DNA of 23,730 nt from Armatimonadaceae bacterium (GTDB lineage Bacteria > Armatimonadota > Armatimonadia > Armatimonadales > Armatimonadaceae): the NCBI GenBank assembly GCA_030446525.1, contig JAUJNC010000065.1, forward strand, positions 1 through 23,730. The letters run 5' to 3'. A program made the translations under genes and the position numbers. Below the pieces are notes generated by a model. The model worked only from the letters and a program-made list of their open reading frames with translations, was not told the DNA's origin and did not search any database. Position 1 is the first letter of the stretch. Every line of letters begins with the position of its first letter. Shown in pieces: positions 17,246 to 23,730 of the stretch.

Positions 17246-17520
17246 ATGCCGGGTTTGTCCCCAGAAGAGCGTGTCACTGCCCTTGAAGCGGAAGTGCAAC
17301 GGCTTAAACACGGCGCGCGAAGACGCCCTAAGGAAGAACAGCCGTGGTGGGATCAGTTTTCGGAGCGTTCGCGAACGATCCGATCTATGACAAGGCGATG
17401 CGTCGCCTGGTGCCGAGTACCGCCGCGCGCAACCAACTCCGGCGGATGGCGGCGATGTACCTGCTGATACGGACCATATCGCCCTGCTGGATCGCGGCGG
17501 CGGAAGGCGGAGAACACCAC
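17246..17520 (+). pseudogene. Decayed toxin-antitoxin pair: antitoxin-like gene with a VapC stub
   Basis: The ATG at 17246 follows GGGAGG. The first frame reads MPGLSPEERVTALEAEVQRLKH then PWWDQ, a coiled-coil opening I associate with small antitoxin-like proteins of cyanobacteria. It must shift frame to VFGAFANDPIYDKAMR and again to GAEYRRAQPTPADGGDV, which together give the usual body of such proteins. Overlapping its end, ATG at 17455 starts MYLL, and after restoring one missing base continues DTDHIALLDRGGG, the typical first strand of a PIN-domain VapC toxin. The toxin then stops within about 20 residues and runs into the 3' end of the opposing WD40 gene. So the toxin is truncated and the antitoxin broken. 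Family assignment is from memory of similar pairs and is moderate only. Confidence 0.45.
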
Positions 17521-17525
17521 GCCTT

Positions 17526-19018
17526 TCACTGCCCCACCTGCCAGAGCTTCACGACGCCTGCGATGTCCGCGCTCGCCAAGGTCTTGCCGTCTGGCGTGAA
17601 GGCGACGGCATGAATCCCTTGCTCATTACGCCAGCCAGAGTCTGGAGGAGCTTTGTTGCGCGTCCCACAGCCGTACCGTCTTGTCGTGACTGCCCGTCGC
17701 GAGCAGCCTGCCATCCGGCGAGAAGGCGACGGCGAACACCGTGTCTTCATGTCCCGTCAAGGTGCGAACAGTCTCCTTCGTTGCGTCCCAGAAGAACACT
17801 CTTGTGCCCCGTAGCCGGTCGCGAGCAGCTTGCCGTCCGGCGAGGGCCGAACACGGCGGTCGGCAAGGGCGTTCGGACCTGACTCGATGCGCAGACCACT
17901 GTCGACGTCCCAAAGCCGAAGATCGCCCGCCGACCAACATCGCTGACTTGGGTCCCACTGACGCCGCTCGTCGCCAGTAGCCGTCCGTCCGGCGGGGTCA
18001 CTACACGAATATGGGTGAGATGCTCCATGCTCGAGCACCGCTCCCGTGCTGAGATCCCAGACGCGCAGGCTCGCCCAGAGCCTTCCCTCTTCGTGGCCGC
18101 TTCCCGTAGCGACGGCCGTTTTCCGTCAGGTGCAGGCGCTACCGATCGCACCAGGCCGTCAACCTGCCGAGCGCGCGCACGGCGCCGGCTTCCCCCTACA
18201 GGCCGCGCCTCGCCGGACCAGTCCTTGCCGGACGTCAGGTGACAGCCGAAAGCAATCGTCTTGCCGTCCGAGGACAGGTCGGGCCGGCGATACAAAGGCC
18301 AACGGGGAGGATCTCTTGCAGCGTGCCGCTGGCGGTATGCCGCGCATAGATATCTCCCGTCACCCGCCGGTCAGCACGAACCGGTACGTTTCGTGAGCCA
18401 GCAGTCGGCCGCCCGGCGAGAAGGCGAGGTGGTAAACCGCGCCCGTCGGCGGAAATTGTGCATGACCTTCACGGTGAAATCCGCCGGAAGCGGTTCCGGC
18501 ATCAGTGTCTCTTCCAGCATTGGCATCAGTTCCTTTCGCAGCCGCGCCGCGCGTCGCGCAGGCGACTCTTGATCGTGGTGACCGGCACGTCGAGGAACGC
18601 GGCGATCTCCGCCAGGGAGCGTTCGTGGACGTAGAAAAGGTGTCAGCGTCAGGCGCATCAGCGGCGAGCCGGGCGGCGCCGCCTCGACCACCACGCGCGC
18701 GTCTCGATCGACGCCATGTCTCCCGTCGCGGCCACCGTCGTGGTCAGTTCGTCCGGTGTCCGGCGGCGCCGCCGAACGCGGCAGGCGTTCACGGTCCGCC
18801 TGCCGCAGCCAGGGGGCGAACTTCGCCGGTTCCTGCAGCTGCCCCAGCCGCTGGAACGCCTGTATGAACGCCTCCTGCGCCACGTCCCGCGCGTCCTCAG
18901 CGCTCCGGAGGTGGTAGAACGCCAGCCCGTAGACGGTGTTCCTGTAGCGGTCCACGAGCAGAGCGAACGCCTCCCGGTCTCCGCCGCGGACTCGATTCAC
19001 GATCGCTTCGTCGGTCAT
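17526..19018 (-). pseudogene. ECF sigma factor apparently fused to a WD40 propeller, with several frameshifts
   Basis: The ATG at 19018 begins MTDEAIVNRVRGGDREAFALLVDRY, then HLRSAEDARDVAQEAFIQAFQRL (sigma region 2). The linker is frameshifted. Region 4 (RSLAEIAAFLDVPVTTIKSRLRDARRG) can be read after shifting frame on the strand complementary to 18545-18625. Sequence continues without a stop as LRKELMPMLEETLMPEPLPADFTVKVMHNF. A one-base shift then leads into WD40 repeats: [52 protein letters not shown] and GIHAVAFTPDGKTLASADIAGVVKLWQ, ending with a TGA at 17526. The repeat part spans about 930 nt, enough for roughly seven blades. ECF sigma factors with C-terminal WD40 domains are known from Planctomycetes. 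Here no gap or start codon separates the two parts, so fusion is the simplest reading; two overlapping genes cannot be excluded. Confidence 0.72.
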
Positions 19019-19272
19019 CTTCACACTGAATAGATGCGGCCGGGGGCGAAAAGGTGCGAAAAGCCGGGCCGTTTTTCGCCGCAGGGTGGCCGGCGGAACG
19101 CCCATCAACCGCAGGGATGCCCCCTCTGCCCCCAATAATGGGGGGACCGGAGCAAGGGGCCGAGACCCCGTTGGCTTACCTGAACGAGGGCGGATTTGAC
19201 TGCCTACTGGGGTCCCCCGGGTATCCGCTTGCGGGTGATTGGGGGAGGAGGGGGACATTCCTGTACACACCT

Positions 19273-19346
19273 TCACGCGCAGAGCAGCAACGTGAGGACG
19301 ATGTCGCCCGAGACGCGCGCGTACTCGATCTGCCGGACCGTGCCGG
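19273..19346 (-). pseudogene. Remnant of a phage gene 3' end
   Basis: Read on the minus strand, the segment gives TVRQIEYARVSGDIVLTLLLCA and a TGA. This closely matches the end of the prophage gene at 21826-22149 (TVRRVEYARVSGGIILTLLLCA). DNA similarity covers about 75 bases and stops at both sides. It abuts the promoter at 19347. Confidence 0.75.
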
Positions 19347-19376
19347 TTGACGGAAACGCTTATCTCGACTTATACT
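19347..19376 (+). promoter_or_regulatory. Sigma-70 promoter of the protease cassette
   Basis: TTGACG (19347-19352), an 18-nt spacer and TATACT (19371-19376). The block from the spacer through the likely start site is nearly identical to the promoter at 20930-20959, including 23 identical bases in a row at 19363-19385. A 74-nt leader separates it from the first gene. Confidence 0.75.
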
Positions 19377-19450
19377 TCAAGGGGAAAGGCGGATGTGCTG
19401 CGGCGACGGCTGGGGTAAGGGGCAGGTTTTGACGAAAGGACACAAGGACA

Positions 19451-19720
19451 ATGGGACATCCTCTATACACTAAGGAAGACATTGCGGCGCGGGCCAAAGC
19501 GCTCTACGAACAGGAGATAAGGGCAAAGATCGAGCCGGATGACATTGGTAAATACCTCGTGATTGATATCGAGACGGGCGACTACATCATAGATGAGGAT
19601 GATATCGTCGTTATGAAGCGGGCGGCGGACAAGCACCCCGGCGGCGCGTTGTATGGTATGCGTATCGGCTACCCAACGATGGGGCGCATCGGAGCGAAGT
19701 CGCCGAGGGCAACGGCATGA
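19451..19720 (+). CDS. Small acidic protein paired with an aspartic protease
   Basis: 89 residues, ATG with AAAGGA about 10 nt upstream. It begins PLYTKEDIAARAKALYEQEIRAKIE and continues with DDIGKYLVIDIETGDYIIDEDDIVVMKRAADKHPG, ending in a beta-like GALYGMRIGYP segment. I recall the same pattern in many small cyanobacterial proteins that precede a protease or another small gene, but no function is known to me. There is no signal or membrane helix. Its stop overlaps the start of the next gene in ATGA, so the two products are made together. It may bind or restrain the protease, by analogy with antitoxin-toxin order; this is inference only. Confidence 0.85.
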   Translation: MGHPLYTKEDIAARAKALYEQEIRAKIEPDDIGKYLVIDIETGDYIIDEDDIVVMKRAADKHPGGALYGMRIGYPTMGRIGAKSPRATA

Positions 19721-20106
19721 TACGTGGGCAGGTGGACGCGGACAAACAGGCTGTCCTTCCTTTGCAGATTCAGGCTTCCAACGGGCAAGTAGAGGACCTC
19801 GATGTCGTGATTGATACCGGCTTCTCCGGCTACCTGACACTTCCACCTGCGCGTATCGCCGCCTTGAAATTGCCCTTTCAGCAGATACAAACGTATACGC
19901 TGGGGGACAGTAGCGAGGTGGAGTTCGATGTCTACCTCGCAACCGTTCTGTGGGACGGGCGGGAGCGCACCATTTCCGTTCTGGCGACTGACGGCGGTGC
20001 GTTGATCGGCATGCGGCTGATCTATGGGCATCGCCTACTTATAGACGCGATTGACGGCGGCGAAGTCCTTGTCGAAAACCGCTCCCGCCCCAGTTCAAGC
20101 CTTTGA
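19717..20106 (+). CDS. Retropepsin-like (clan AA) aspartic protease
   Basis: 129 residues, starting in the ATGA overlap with the upstream gene. The active-site motif is VVIDTGFSGYLTLP (DTG preceded by hydrophobic residues and followed by the flap-side strand). The second signature, LIGMRLIYGHRLLIDA, matches the hydrophobic-hydrophobic-Gly element of single-domain pepsin-like folds. Family members work as dimers and cleave proteins; the monomer length here is normal. The sequence has no signal peptide, so it should act in the cytoplasm. The 3' end overlaps the convergent PEP-CTERM gene by 12 nt. Intact, and co-expressed with the 89-residue partner from a strong promoter. Confidence 0.88.
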   Translation: MIRGQVDADKQAVLPLQIQASNGQVEDLDVVIDTGFSGYLTLPPARIAALKLPFQQIQTYTLGDSSEVEFDVYLATVLWDGRERTISVLATDGGALIGMRLIYGHRLLIDAIDGGEVLVENRSRPSSSL

Positions 20107-20806
20107 TCCTTCCACCCGCCTCCGCCGCCGCCAGCCACAGCCGAGCAGGCCGAGGCCGCCGGTGCCCAGCAGCGCCAAGGTGCCCGGCTCGGGAACGAGC
20201 GTCACGACTAGCTCTCGCCTGGCCGGGGTCAGGGAGCCGACGAAAACGGCTTCGTCGACGTTGGTCCGGGGGCTGAGCGTGCTGACGGAGCCGCCGAAAG
20301 CGAAGAGACCCCGGGCGCTATTCAGATCGGTCACCGCCGCCGCGTTCAGACCGATGGTGACCAGCGTCCCGTTGTCGTCGGCGGACATGGGCCGGGATGC
20401 GTAGCTCACGCCCGAGCCCAGATCCTCGAAGATCTCGCTCAGGCCGCTGCCCCCCGCCAGCAGGATGGGGATGGGGGTAGACACGTCCGAGACGACATAG
20501 GTCTCGCTGGGGTCGGGGCTGCTGTAACCGGACTCGGGGTTGAAGATCCTGAGCTCCGCACTGACGATGGGGACCGTGATGCCGGACAGGTCAAACACGA
20601 AAAAGTTATGATAGCCTTGATTGTCGGTCCCGAGATAGCCGGCGGCATAGTTGGTGTTGGAAGGCTGGTGCGATCCGGCGCGGTCGTACCACCCGGAGTC
20701 CACCGCCTCGAGCGTGAGGGTCTGTGCCCTGCCGGCCGGACACTGGCCGCCAGCAGCGCCAGCGCCGCCATGCCGATGACCACCCGCGCGGGCAGTGCGC
20801 TCCCAT
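20095..20806 (-). pseudogene. PEP-CTERM sorted exported protein with frameshifted signal peptide
   Basis: The C-terminus is a textbook exosortase sorting signal: VPEPGTLALLGTGGLGLLG then RRRRR. The body (FFVFDLSGITVPIVSAELRIFNPESGY) is the beta-rich fold common in such surface proteins. The start should be the ATG at 20806, which has AAGGAGGA 8 nt upstream. From there the frame must shift twice: after about seven codons to reach VVIGMAALALLAASVRPAG, a good signal-peptide core, and again near 20730 to reach AQTLTLEAVDSGWYDRAG. After that the frame is open to TGA at 20095. As written, only an internal GTG at 20703 starts the long frame, which would lack a signal peptide. It converges on, and overlaps, the protease gene by 12 nt. 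Confidence 0.8.
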
Positions 20807-20929
20807 AGTGACTGTCCTCCTTCGGCCCTTTACGGCTTCGCGACGCGAATGCCCGGGCTTACAGGCAGATATTCGATCCCGGCGCCGCGTTTTCCTTCAC
20901 CCTTCTCCTGGCGGCCGTGAGTCGACAGG

Positions 20930-20959
20930 TTGACGGGACCACCGGTCTCGACTTATACT
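20930..20959 (+). promoter_or_regulatory. Sigma-70 promoter of the VapBC-like cassette
   Basis: TTGACG (20930-20935), an 18-nt spacer and TATACT (20954-20959). It repeats the promoter at 19347-19376, including the shared block 20946-20968. The first start codon is only about 20 nt beyond the -10, so the leader is very short. Confidence 0.75.
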
Positions 20960-20979
20960 TCAAGGGGAGAGGAGGTACG

Positions 20980-21213
20980 ATGATGGCGGTAGTACGCAAA
21001 GAGCAGCCAACCGAGGGGTTCGACGCGCATCGGCTGGCGATGATCGAGAAGATGAACGAGATAGACGCGGCCGCGGGGATCGTGGGCGAGCCGACCATGA
21101 CCATCGAGGAATTACATGAAAGTATGCTGGCGCGAGGTATCCGTCCCGAAGACAACATACTCTCTAGTGAGCTGATGCGGATGCGCTATGGCGACGCCTG
21201 GGACAAGGAATAG
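20980..21213 (+). CDS. Putative VapB-type antitoxin
   Basis: Two ATGs (20980 and 20983) follow GGAGAGGAGG; the second has the better 7-nt spacing. The 77-residue product is acidic and helical (FDAHRLAMIEKMNEIDAAAG, TMTIEELHESMLARGIRPEDN) and ends in LMRMRYGDAWDKE. I see no clear DNA-binding motif, so the antitoxin call rests mainly on size, charge and position 3 nt before a PIN-domain gene. TIEELHESMLARGI resembles segments that such antitoxins use to wrap the toxin. An in-frame GTG at 20917 would place the start before the promoter and is rejected. Confidence 0.78.
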   Translation: MMAVVRKEQPTEGFDAHRLAMIEKMNEIDAAAGIVGEPTMTIEELHESMLARGIRPEDNILSSELMRMRYGDAWDKE

Positions 21214-21216
21214 ACG

Positions 21217-21720
21217 GTGCCACAACTCTTGTGGGATGCCAGTGCACTCGCGAAACGCTACGCCCCCGAAGTTGGCACGGCGACAGTGAAGGCGCTGTTT
21301 GACTTTGCGCCTGCTTTGCCAATGGCCTCCACCTTTCTGGGCTATGCCGAAACCTCGGCGAGCCTTCGGCGGAAGCTCAATCAGAGTGTTATTACGCTCG
21401 TTGAATTCAACGAAGCCCGCCTCAGGCTGAAGCAGGAAGTTCTCGTCAACTCGAACGTCGATCTGCTGACGGTGGACGATGCCGACATCCTGGATGGTGT
21501 CGCACTCAACGACCGGCACAACCTGAACGCCTCCGATGCCGCCATCCTTGCCGCGTTTCTGCGATACGCCCGCTCCCGAACTCCTGGCCTGCCCGCCTGC
21601 GTCCTCGTGGCTTCGGATCAGCGCTTTCTCCGCGCCGCAAGCGCCGAAGGGCTGCAGACGCTGAACCCCGAACTCGTTCCCGTTGCGGATGTGCCTGTCC
21701 TGCTCGCGTCCCTGACCTGA
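21217..21720 (+). CDS. PIN-domain VapC-like toxin ribonuclease
   Basis: 167 residues, GTG start 3 nt after the antitoxin stop. The four acidic PIN-site positions are visible: D in LLWDASALAKRY near residue 7, E in YAETSASLRRK, D in NASDAAILAAF and D in LVASDQRFLRAA. PIN proteins are magnesium-dependent RNases; as VapC toxins they cut tRNA or rRNA when the antitoxin is lost. The body (VEFNEARLRLKQEVLVN, LLTVDDADILDGVAL) fits the stand-alone VapC class of about 150 residues. The gene is intact and is followed by an inverted-repeat element. Confidence 0.9.
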   Translation: MPQLLWDASALAKRYAPEVGTATVKALFDFAPALPMASTFLGYAETSASLRRKLNQSVITLVEFNEARLRLKQEVLVNSNVDLLTVDDADILDGVALNDRHNLNASDAAILAAFLRYARSRTPGLPACVLVASDQRFLRAASAEGLQTLNPELVPVADVPVLLASLT

Positions 21721-21731
21721 CCGGCGACGCC

Positions 21732-21786
21732 GGAACAACAGAAAGGGTCAGAATTATCTCCTTTCAAAGTCCTGACCCGTTGTTCC
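21732..21786. repeat. REP-like inverted-repeat element
   Basis: GGAACAAC (21732-21739) pairs with GTTGTTCC (21779-21786), and inside it GGGTCAG (21745-21751) pairs with CTGACCC (21772-21778). A 5-nt bulge lies on the left, and the 20-nt loop is less GC-rich than its surroundings. It sits between the VapC stop and the converging phage gene. It could be a palindromic mobile repeat, a two-way terminator, or both. Confidence 0.65.
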
Positions 21787-21825
21787 CGGCTCTAGCCCCC
21801 AAGCCGTTCTGGCCCATCATCCCTA

Positions 21826-22149
21826 TCACGCGCAGAGCAGCAGTGTCAGGATGATGCCGCCGGAGACGCGGGCGTATTCGACGCGGCGGACGGTGAAGGT
21901 GCGGTTGTCGCGGGGGAAGGTGTCGCCGGCCGCGGCGGGGTCGTGGCCGGCGACGCGTACGACCAGGGCGGGCAGGTCCCAGCCGCTGTACTCGGTCGAG
22001 GCGAACCGGGCGTTGCGGAACGAGGTGGACATGACGGCCACCTGCGCCCAGATGGTGCGCGTTTCGGCGCCCCGCGCGAGGGTTACCTGCTCGCCGACGC
22101 GCCGGTGGGCCGCCGCGAGACGCCGCGTGACGTTTGCGGATAGAGACAT
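21826..22149 (-). CDS. Small phage protein, probably head-tail joining type
   Basis: 107 residues, 13 nt after the portal gene with a purine-rich site (AAAGGAGCTT) before the ATG. The product begins MSLSANVTRRLAAAHRRVGEQVTL and has a middle segment RNARFASTEYSGWDLPALVVRVAGHDP. It ends with strand-rich DNRTFTVRRVEYARVSGGIILTLLLCA, a layout seen in small head-completion or head-tail adaptor proteins. I cannot name the exact family. Its position right after a Mu gp29-like portal supports a virion-assembly role. The last 75 bases have a second, isolated copy at 19273-19346. No further phage genes follow, so the prophage appears to end or be truncated here. Confidence 0.7.
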   Translation of the reverse strand: MSLSANVTRRLAAAHRRVGEQVTLARGAETRTIWAQVAVMSTSFRNARFASTEYSGWDLPALVVRVAGHDPAAAGDTFPRDNRTFTVRRVEYARVSGGIILTLLLCA

Positions 22150-22162
22150 GGGAAGCTCCTTT

Positions 22163-23365
22163 CTACAAGATGGTGCCGGCGGGGTCGGGCACGCCCAGGT
22201 AGGAGCGGATCCACGCCTCGTCCGGGGCGACGACGTTGCCGTCGATCAGGCGGAGCACCAGATCGCGGCGGGCGGCCATCTCGTCGCCGGTCAGGCCCGG
22301 CAGGGCGACGGTGGGCGCGGGGTGGTCGGGGCCCAGGAGCAGGGTGGTGAGCGGGCGGGCGATCTGCTCGGTCAGGACCGCGATGCCGACCTCGCGGCGC
22401 AGCGCGGCGACCCACTTGCCGAAGACGTCGTGGTGGACCTTGCCCAGGCCGTACGAGCCGGAGTCGCCCGGCTCCGTGGTCAGGGTCTGGCCCAGGACCG
22501 CCTTGGCGATCTCGCGGTTGCAGAAGTTGGCCGCCGCCTCGAAACCCGCCCCCGGCTCGGCGCGCCCGCTTTCCAGGGTGGAAACGTCCGTGTCGTTCCC
22601 GACCACCAGGGAGCTCCGCGTCTGCAGGGCGCTCAGCAGAGAAAGCAGCTCGTCGCGCTGCTCCTGGGGCGTGTGGGGCGGGACCTTGCCCACCACGGTC
22701 GGCGCGCCGAACCGGTCCAGCGCCGCCGCCCAGAAGCGCAGCAGGGCGTCCTTGAGCGCCCACGGGCGGTAGGCGGCGACCAGGTCGGATTCGCCGTAGG
22801 GGTTGCCGTACCGGGCCTGGTACGACCAGAGCACGAACCGCGAGCGCGGCAGCGTCAGCCCGCCGTGCCCCAGGACTTCCAGGCGCTCGACGTCGCCGCA
22901 GGGGCCGCCCACGAACTGGAAGCGGGCCGGGTCGTGCCAGGCGACCCGGTCCAGCGAGCCGCCCGGCGCCCAGACCAGCTCCCCCACCGCGTAGCCCATC
23001 GGCAGGGCGTCCAGGGCGCCCTCGATCAGGCAGCAGACGCCGCCCGGGAGGGCGGCCAGCGCCGCCTCGACCGTCTGCGCCGCCCGCCTGGACAGCCGAT
23101 CCGCGCCCGCGGGGCGGACCTCGACCTCTTCGGCCAGCACGCACAGCTTCTTGGTGGCCACGCAGGCGCGGACCTGGGGGTCGCGCTGCATCCGCTTGAG
23201 CGTCGCCAGCCCGCCGGGCGGGTACGCCTCGTGCCGGGCCTCGTACGAGGCCGGGGTCAGCCGCCCGCCGCCGGCGCGCGCCCGCAGCGGCACCCGGTCC
23301 GCGTCCGCCGGGCACCCGGGCGCGTGCCGCGCCAGCCGCGCGACGATTTTTCCTATGCCGAGCAT
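22163..23365 (-). CDS. Phage portal protein, Mu gp29-like (DUF935)
   Basis: The ATG at 23365 starts MLGIGKIVARLARHAP and overlaps the terminase end by 13 nt. The 400-residue product has LKRMQRDPQVRACVATKKLCVLAEEVEV, then MGYAVGELVW, VGNPYGESDLVAAYRPWALKDALLRFWAAALDRFGAPTVVG and AAANFCNREIAKAVLGQTLTTE. These are the typical core segments of DUF935 portal proteins. Portals form the ring through which DNA enters the capsid and bind the terminase. The protein is slightly shorter than Mu's. It continues with GSYGLGKVHHDVFGKWVAALRREVGIAV and ends in a helical tail (LVLRLIDGNVVAPDEAWIRSYLGVP). Intact. Confidence 0.9.
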   Translation of the reverse strand: MLGIGKIVARLARHAPGCPADADRVPLRARAGGGRLTPASYEARHEAYPPGGLATLKRMQRDPQVRACVATKKLCVLAEEVEVRPAGADRLSRRAAQTVEAALAALPGGVCCLIEGALDALPMGYAVGELVWAPGGSLDRVAWHDPARFQFVGGPCGDVERLEVLGHGGLTLPRSRFVLWSYQARYGNPYGESDLVAAYRPWALKDALLRFWAAALDRFGAPTVVGKVPPHTPQEQRDELLSLLSALQTRSSLVVGNDTDVSTLESGRAEPGAGFEAAANFCNREIAKAVLGQTLTTEPGDSGSYGLGKVHHDVFGKWVAALRREVGIAVLTEQIARPLTTLLLGPDHPAPTVALPGLTGDEMAARRDLVLRLIDGNVVAPDEAWIRSYLGVPDPAGTIL

Positions 23366-23730
23366 GTGAACACCGCCTTTCTCTGTCCGCCCACCGCCGC
23401 CAGCGGCCCGGACGGCGCGCTGGCCACCACGGGGCCGGCCGCGTGGACCGCGAGCGCCAGCGCGCACACCGTGTCGTCGTGCCCCCGGGCCGCCGCCAGT
23501 CTTTCCCGCCCGCCCGGCCCCCGCGCGGGGGTCGCCGTGAACGCGCGCATCTCGGAAAGGAGATCCGGGAAGGCGGGAAAGAAGAGCCGGCGCTGCGAGA
23601 GCGCTACCACGACGTTGTCGATCAGCACCCCTTTGGTGGGGGGCGTGGACTTGCGGTGGGACCCCCAAACGGCCCGGCGCCGGGCCAGGGGGGGCCGCGG
23701 GGGGCGCGCGGGCGGGCGGGGGGCCCGGGC
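23353..23730 (-). CDS. Phage terminase large subunit, C-terminal nuclease part (gene continues beyond the window)
   Basis: The frame is open to the window edge, giving 125 visible residues. LIDNVVVALSQRRLFFPAF is followed by LLSEMRAF and ARGHDDTVCALALAVHAAG. The HDD-type motif near the end is the last acidic cluster of the RNase H-like nuclease of large terminases, which cuts and packages phage DNA. The part nearest the window edge (about 23670-23730) has almost no A or T and reads as Pro/Arg-rich low complexity, with a 16-bp palindrome at 23671-23686. That edge is doubtful sequence, so the true protein there may differ. A GTG at 23628 is internal. Confidence 0.85.
   Translation of the reverse strand, partial: ARAPRPPARPPRPPLARRRAVWGSHRKSTPPTKGVLIDNVVVALSQRRLFFPAFPDLLSEMRAFTATPARGPGGRERLAAARGHDDTVCALALAVHAAGPVVASAPSGPLAAVGGQRKAVFTCSA

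Noticed and set aside
20917..20979. GTG at 20917 as an upstream start for the VapB-like gene.
   Set aside because: It lies before the promoter; the ATGs at 20980/20983 have a strong ribosome site.
23671..23730. GC-only tract with a 16-bp palindrome at the window edge, considered as an origin or attachment site.
   Set aside because: It lies within the terminase frame and looks like low-complexity, possibly erroneous contig-end sequence.
1..23730. tRNA, rRNA, complete insertion sequences.
   Set aside because: Scanned by eye on both strands; no cloverleaf, rRNA signature or transposase frame was found. A covariance-model search would be needed to be certain.

Overview
The window is a GC-rich bacterial chromosome segment. 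The best guess for the host is Armatimonadota, with Planctomycetes as the main alternative. This is inferred from gene types, not from a marker gene: a type IV-like prepilin with the C-terminal H-X9-DG signature, a PEP-CTERM protein, a sulfatase next to a parallel beta-helix protein, a Roco GTPase, a family 4 glycosidase, and an ECF sigma factor that runs into WD40 repeats.

Layout. 1-1.3 kb: the end of a GGDEF-EAL cyclic-di-GMP protein. 1.4-6.1 kb, minus strand: a secreted beta-helix protein broken by an in-frame TAG, an intact sulfatase, an MFS transporter remnant and an intact H-X9-DG prepilin. 6.2-9.0 kb, minus strand: a compact run purE-purK-(unknown 131 aa)-phyH, with purK broken by TAA. 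9.2-11.6 kb, minus strand: a Roco (LRR-Roc-COR) gene with one extra G. 12.0-13.0 kb, plus strand: a two-gene cassette (small helical protein plus HNH nuclease) behind a near-consensus promoter. 13.25-15.2 kb: an FG-GAP/VCBS repeat secreted protein and a convergent Uma2-family protein. 15.6-19.0 kb: a badly frameshifted zone holding a GH4 glycosidase, a toxin-antitoxin stub and an ECF sigma/WD40 gene. 19.3-21.8 kb: two two-gene cassettes driven by nearly identical promoters (one encodes a retropepsin-like protease, the other is VapBC-like), with a PEP-CTERM gene between them and scraps of phage sequence on both sides. 21.8-23.7 kb, minus strand: prophage genes (terminase large subunit end, Mu gp29-like portal, small head-tail-type protein) running off the window.

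How the parts relate. The sulfatase and beta-helix protein fit sulfated-polysaccharide breakdown, and the GH4 enzyme fits sugar use. purE and purK catalyse consecutive steps of purine synthesis. The small-gene cassettes and the phage block are accessory DNA.

The striking global feature is the number of interrupted genes: at least eight, some by one substitution or one base, some shredded. Several keep full-length family similarity across the lesion. This means either recent gene decay or a low-accuracy assembly; the sequence alone cannot separate them, and raw reads would. No tRNA, rRNA, CRISPR array or complete insertion sequence was seen.
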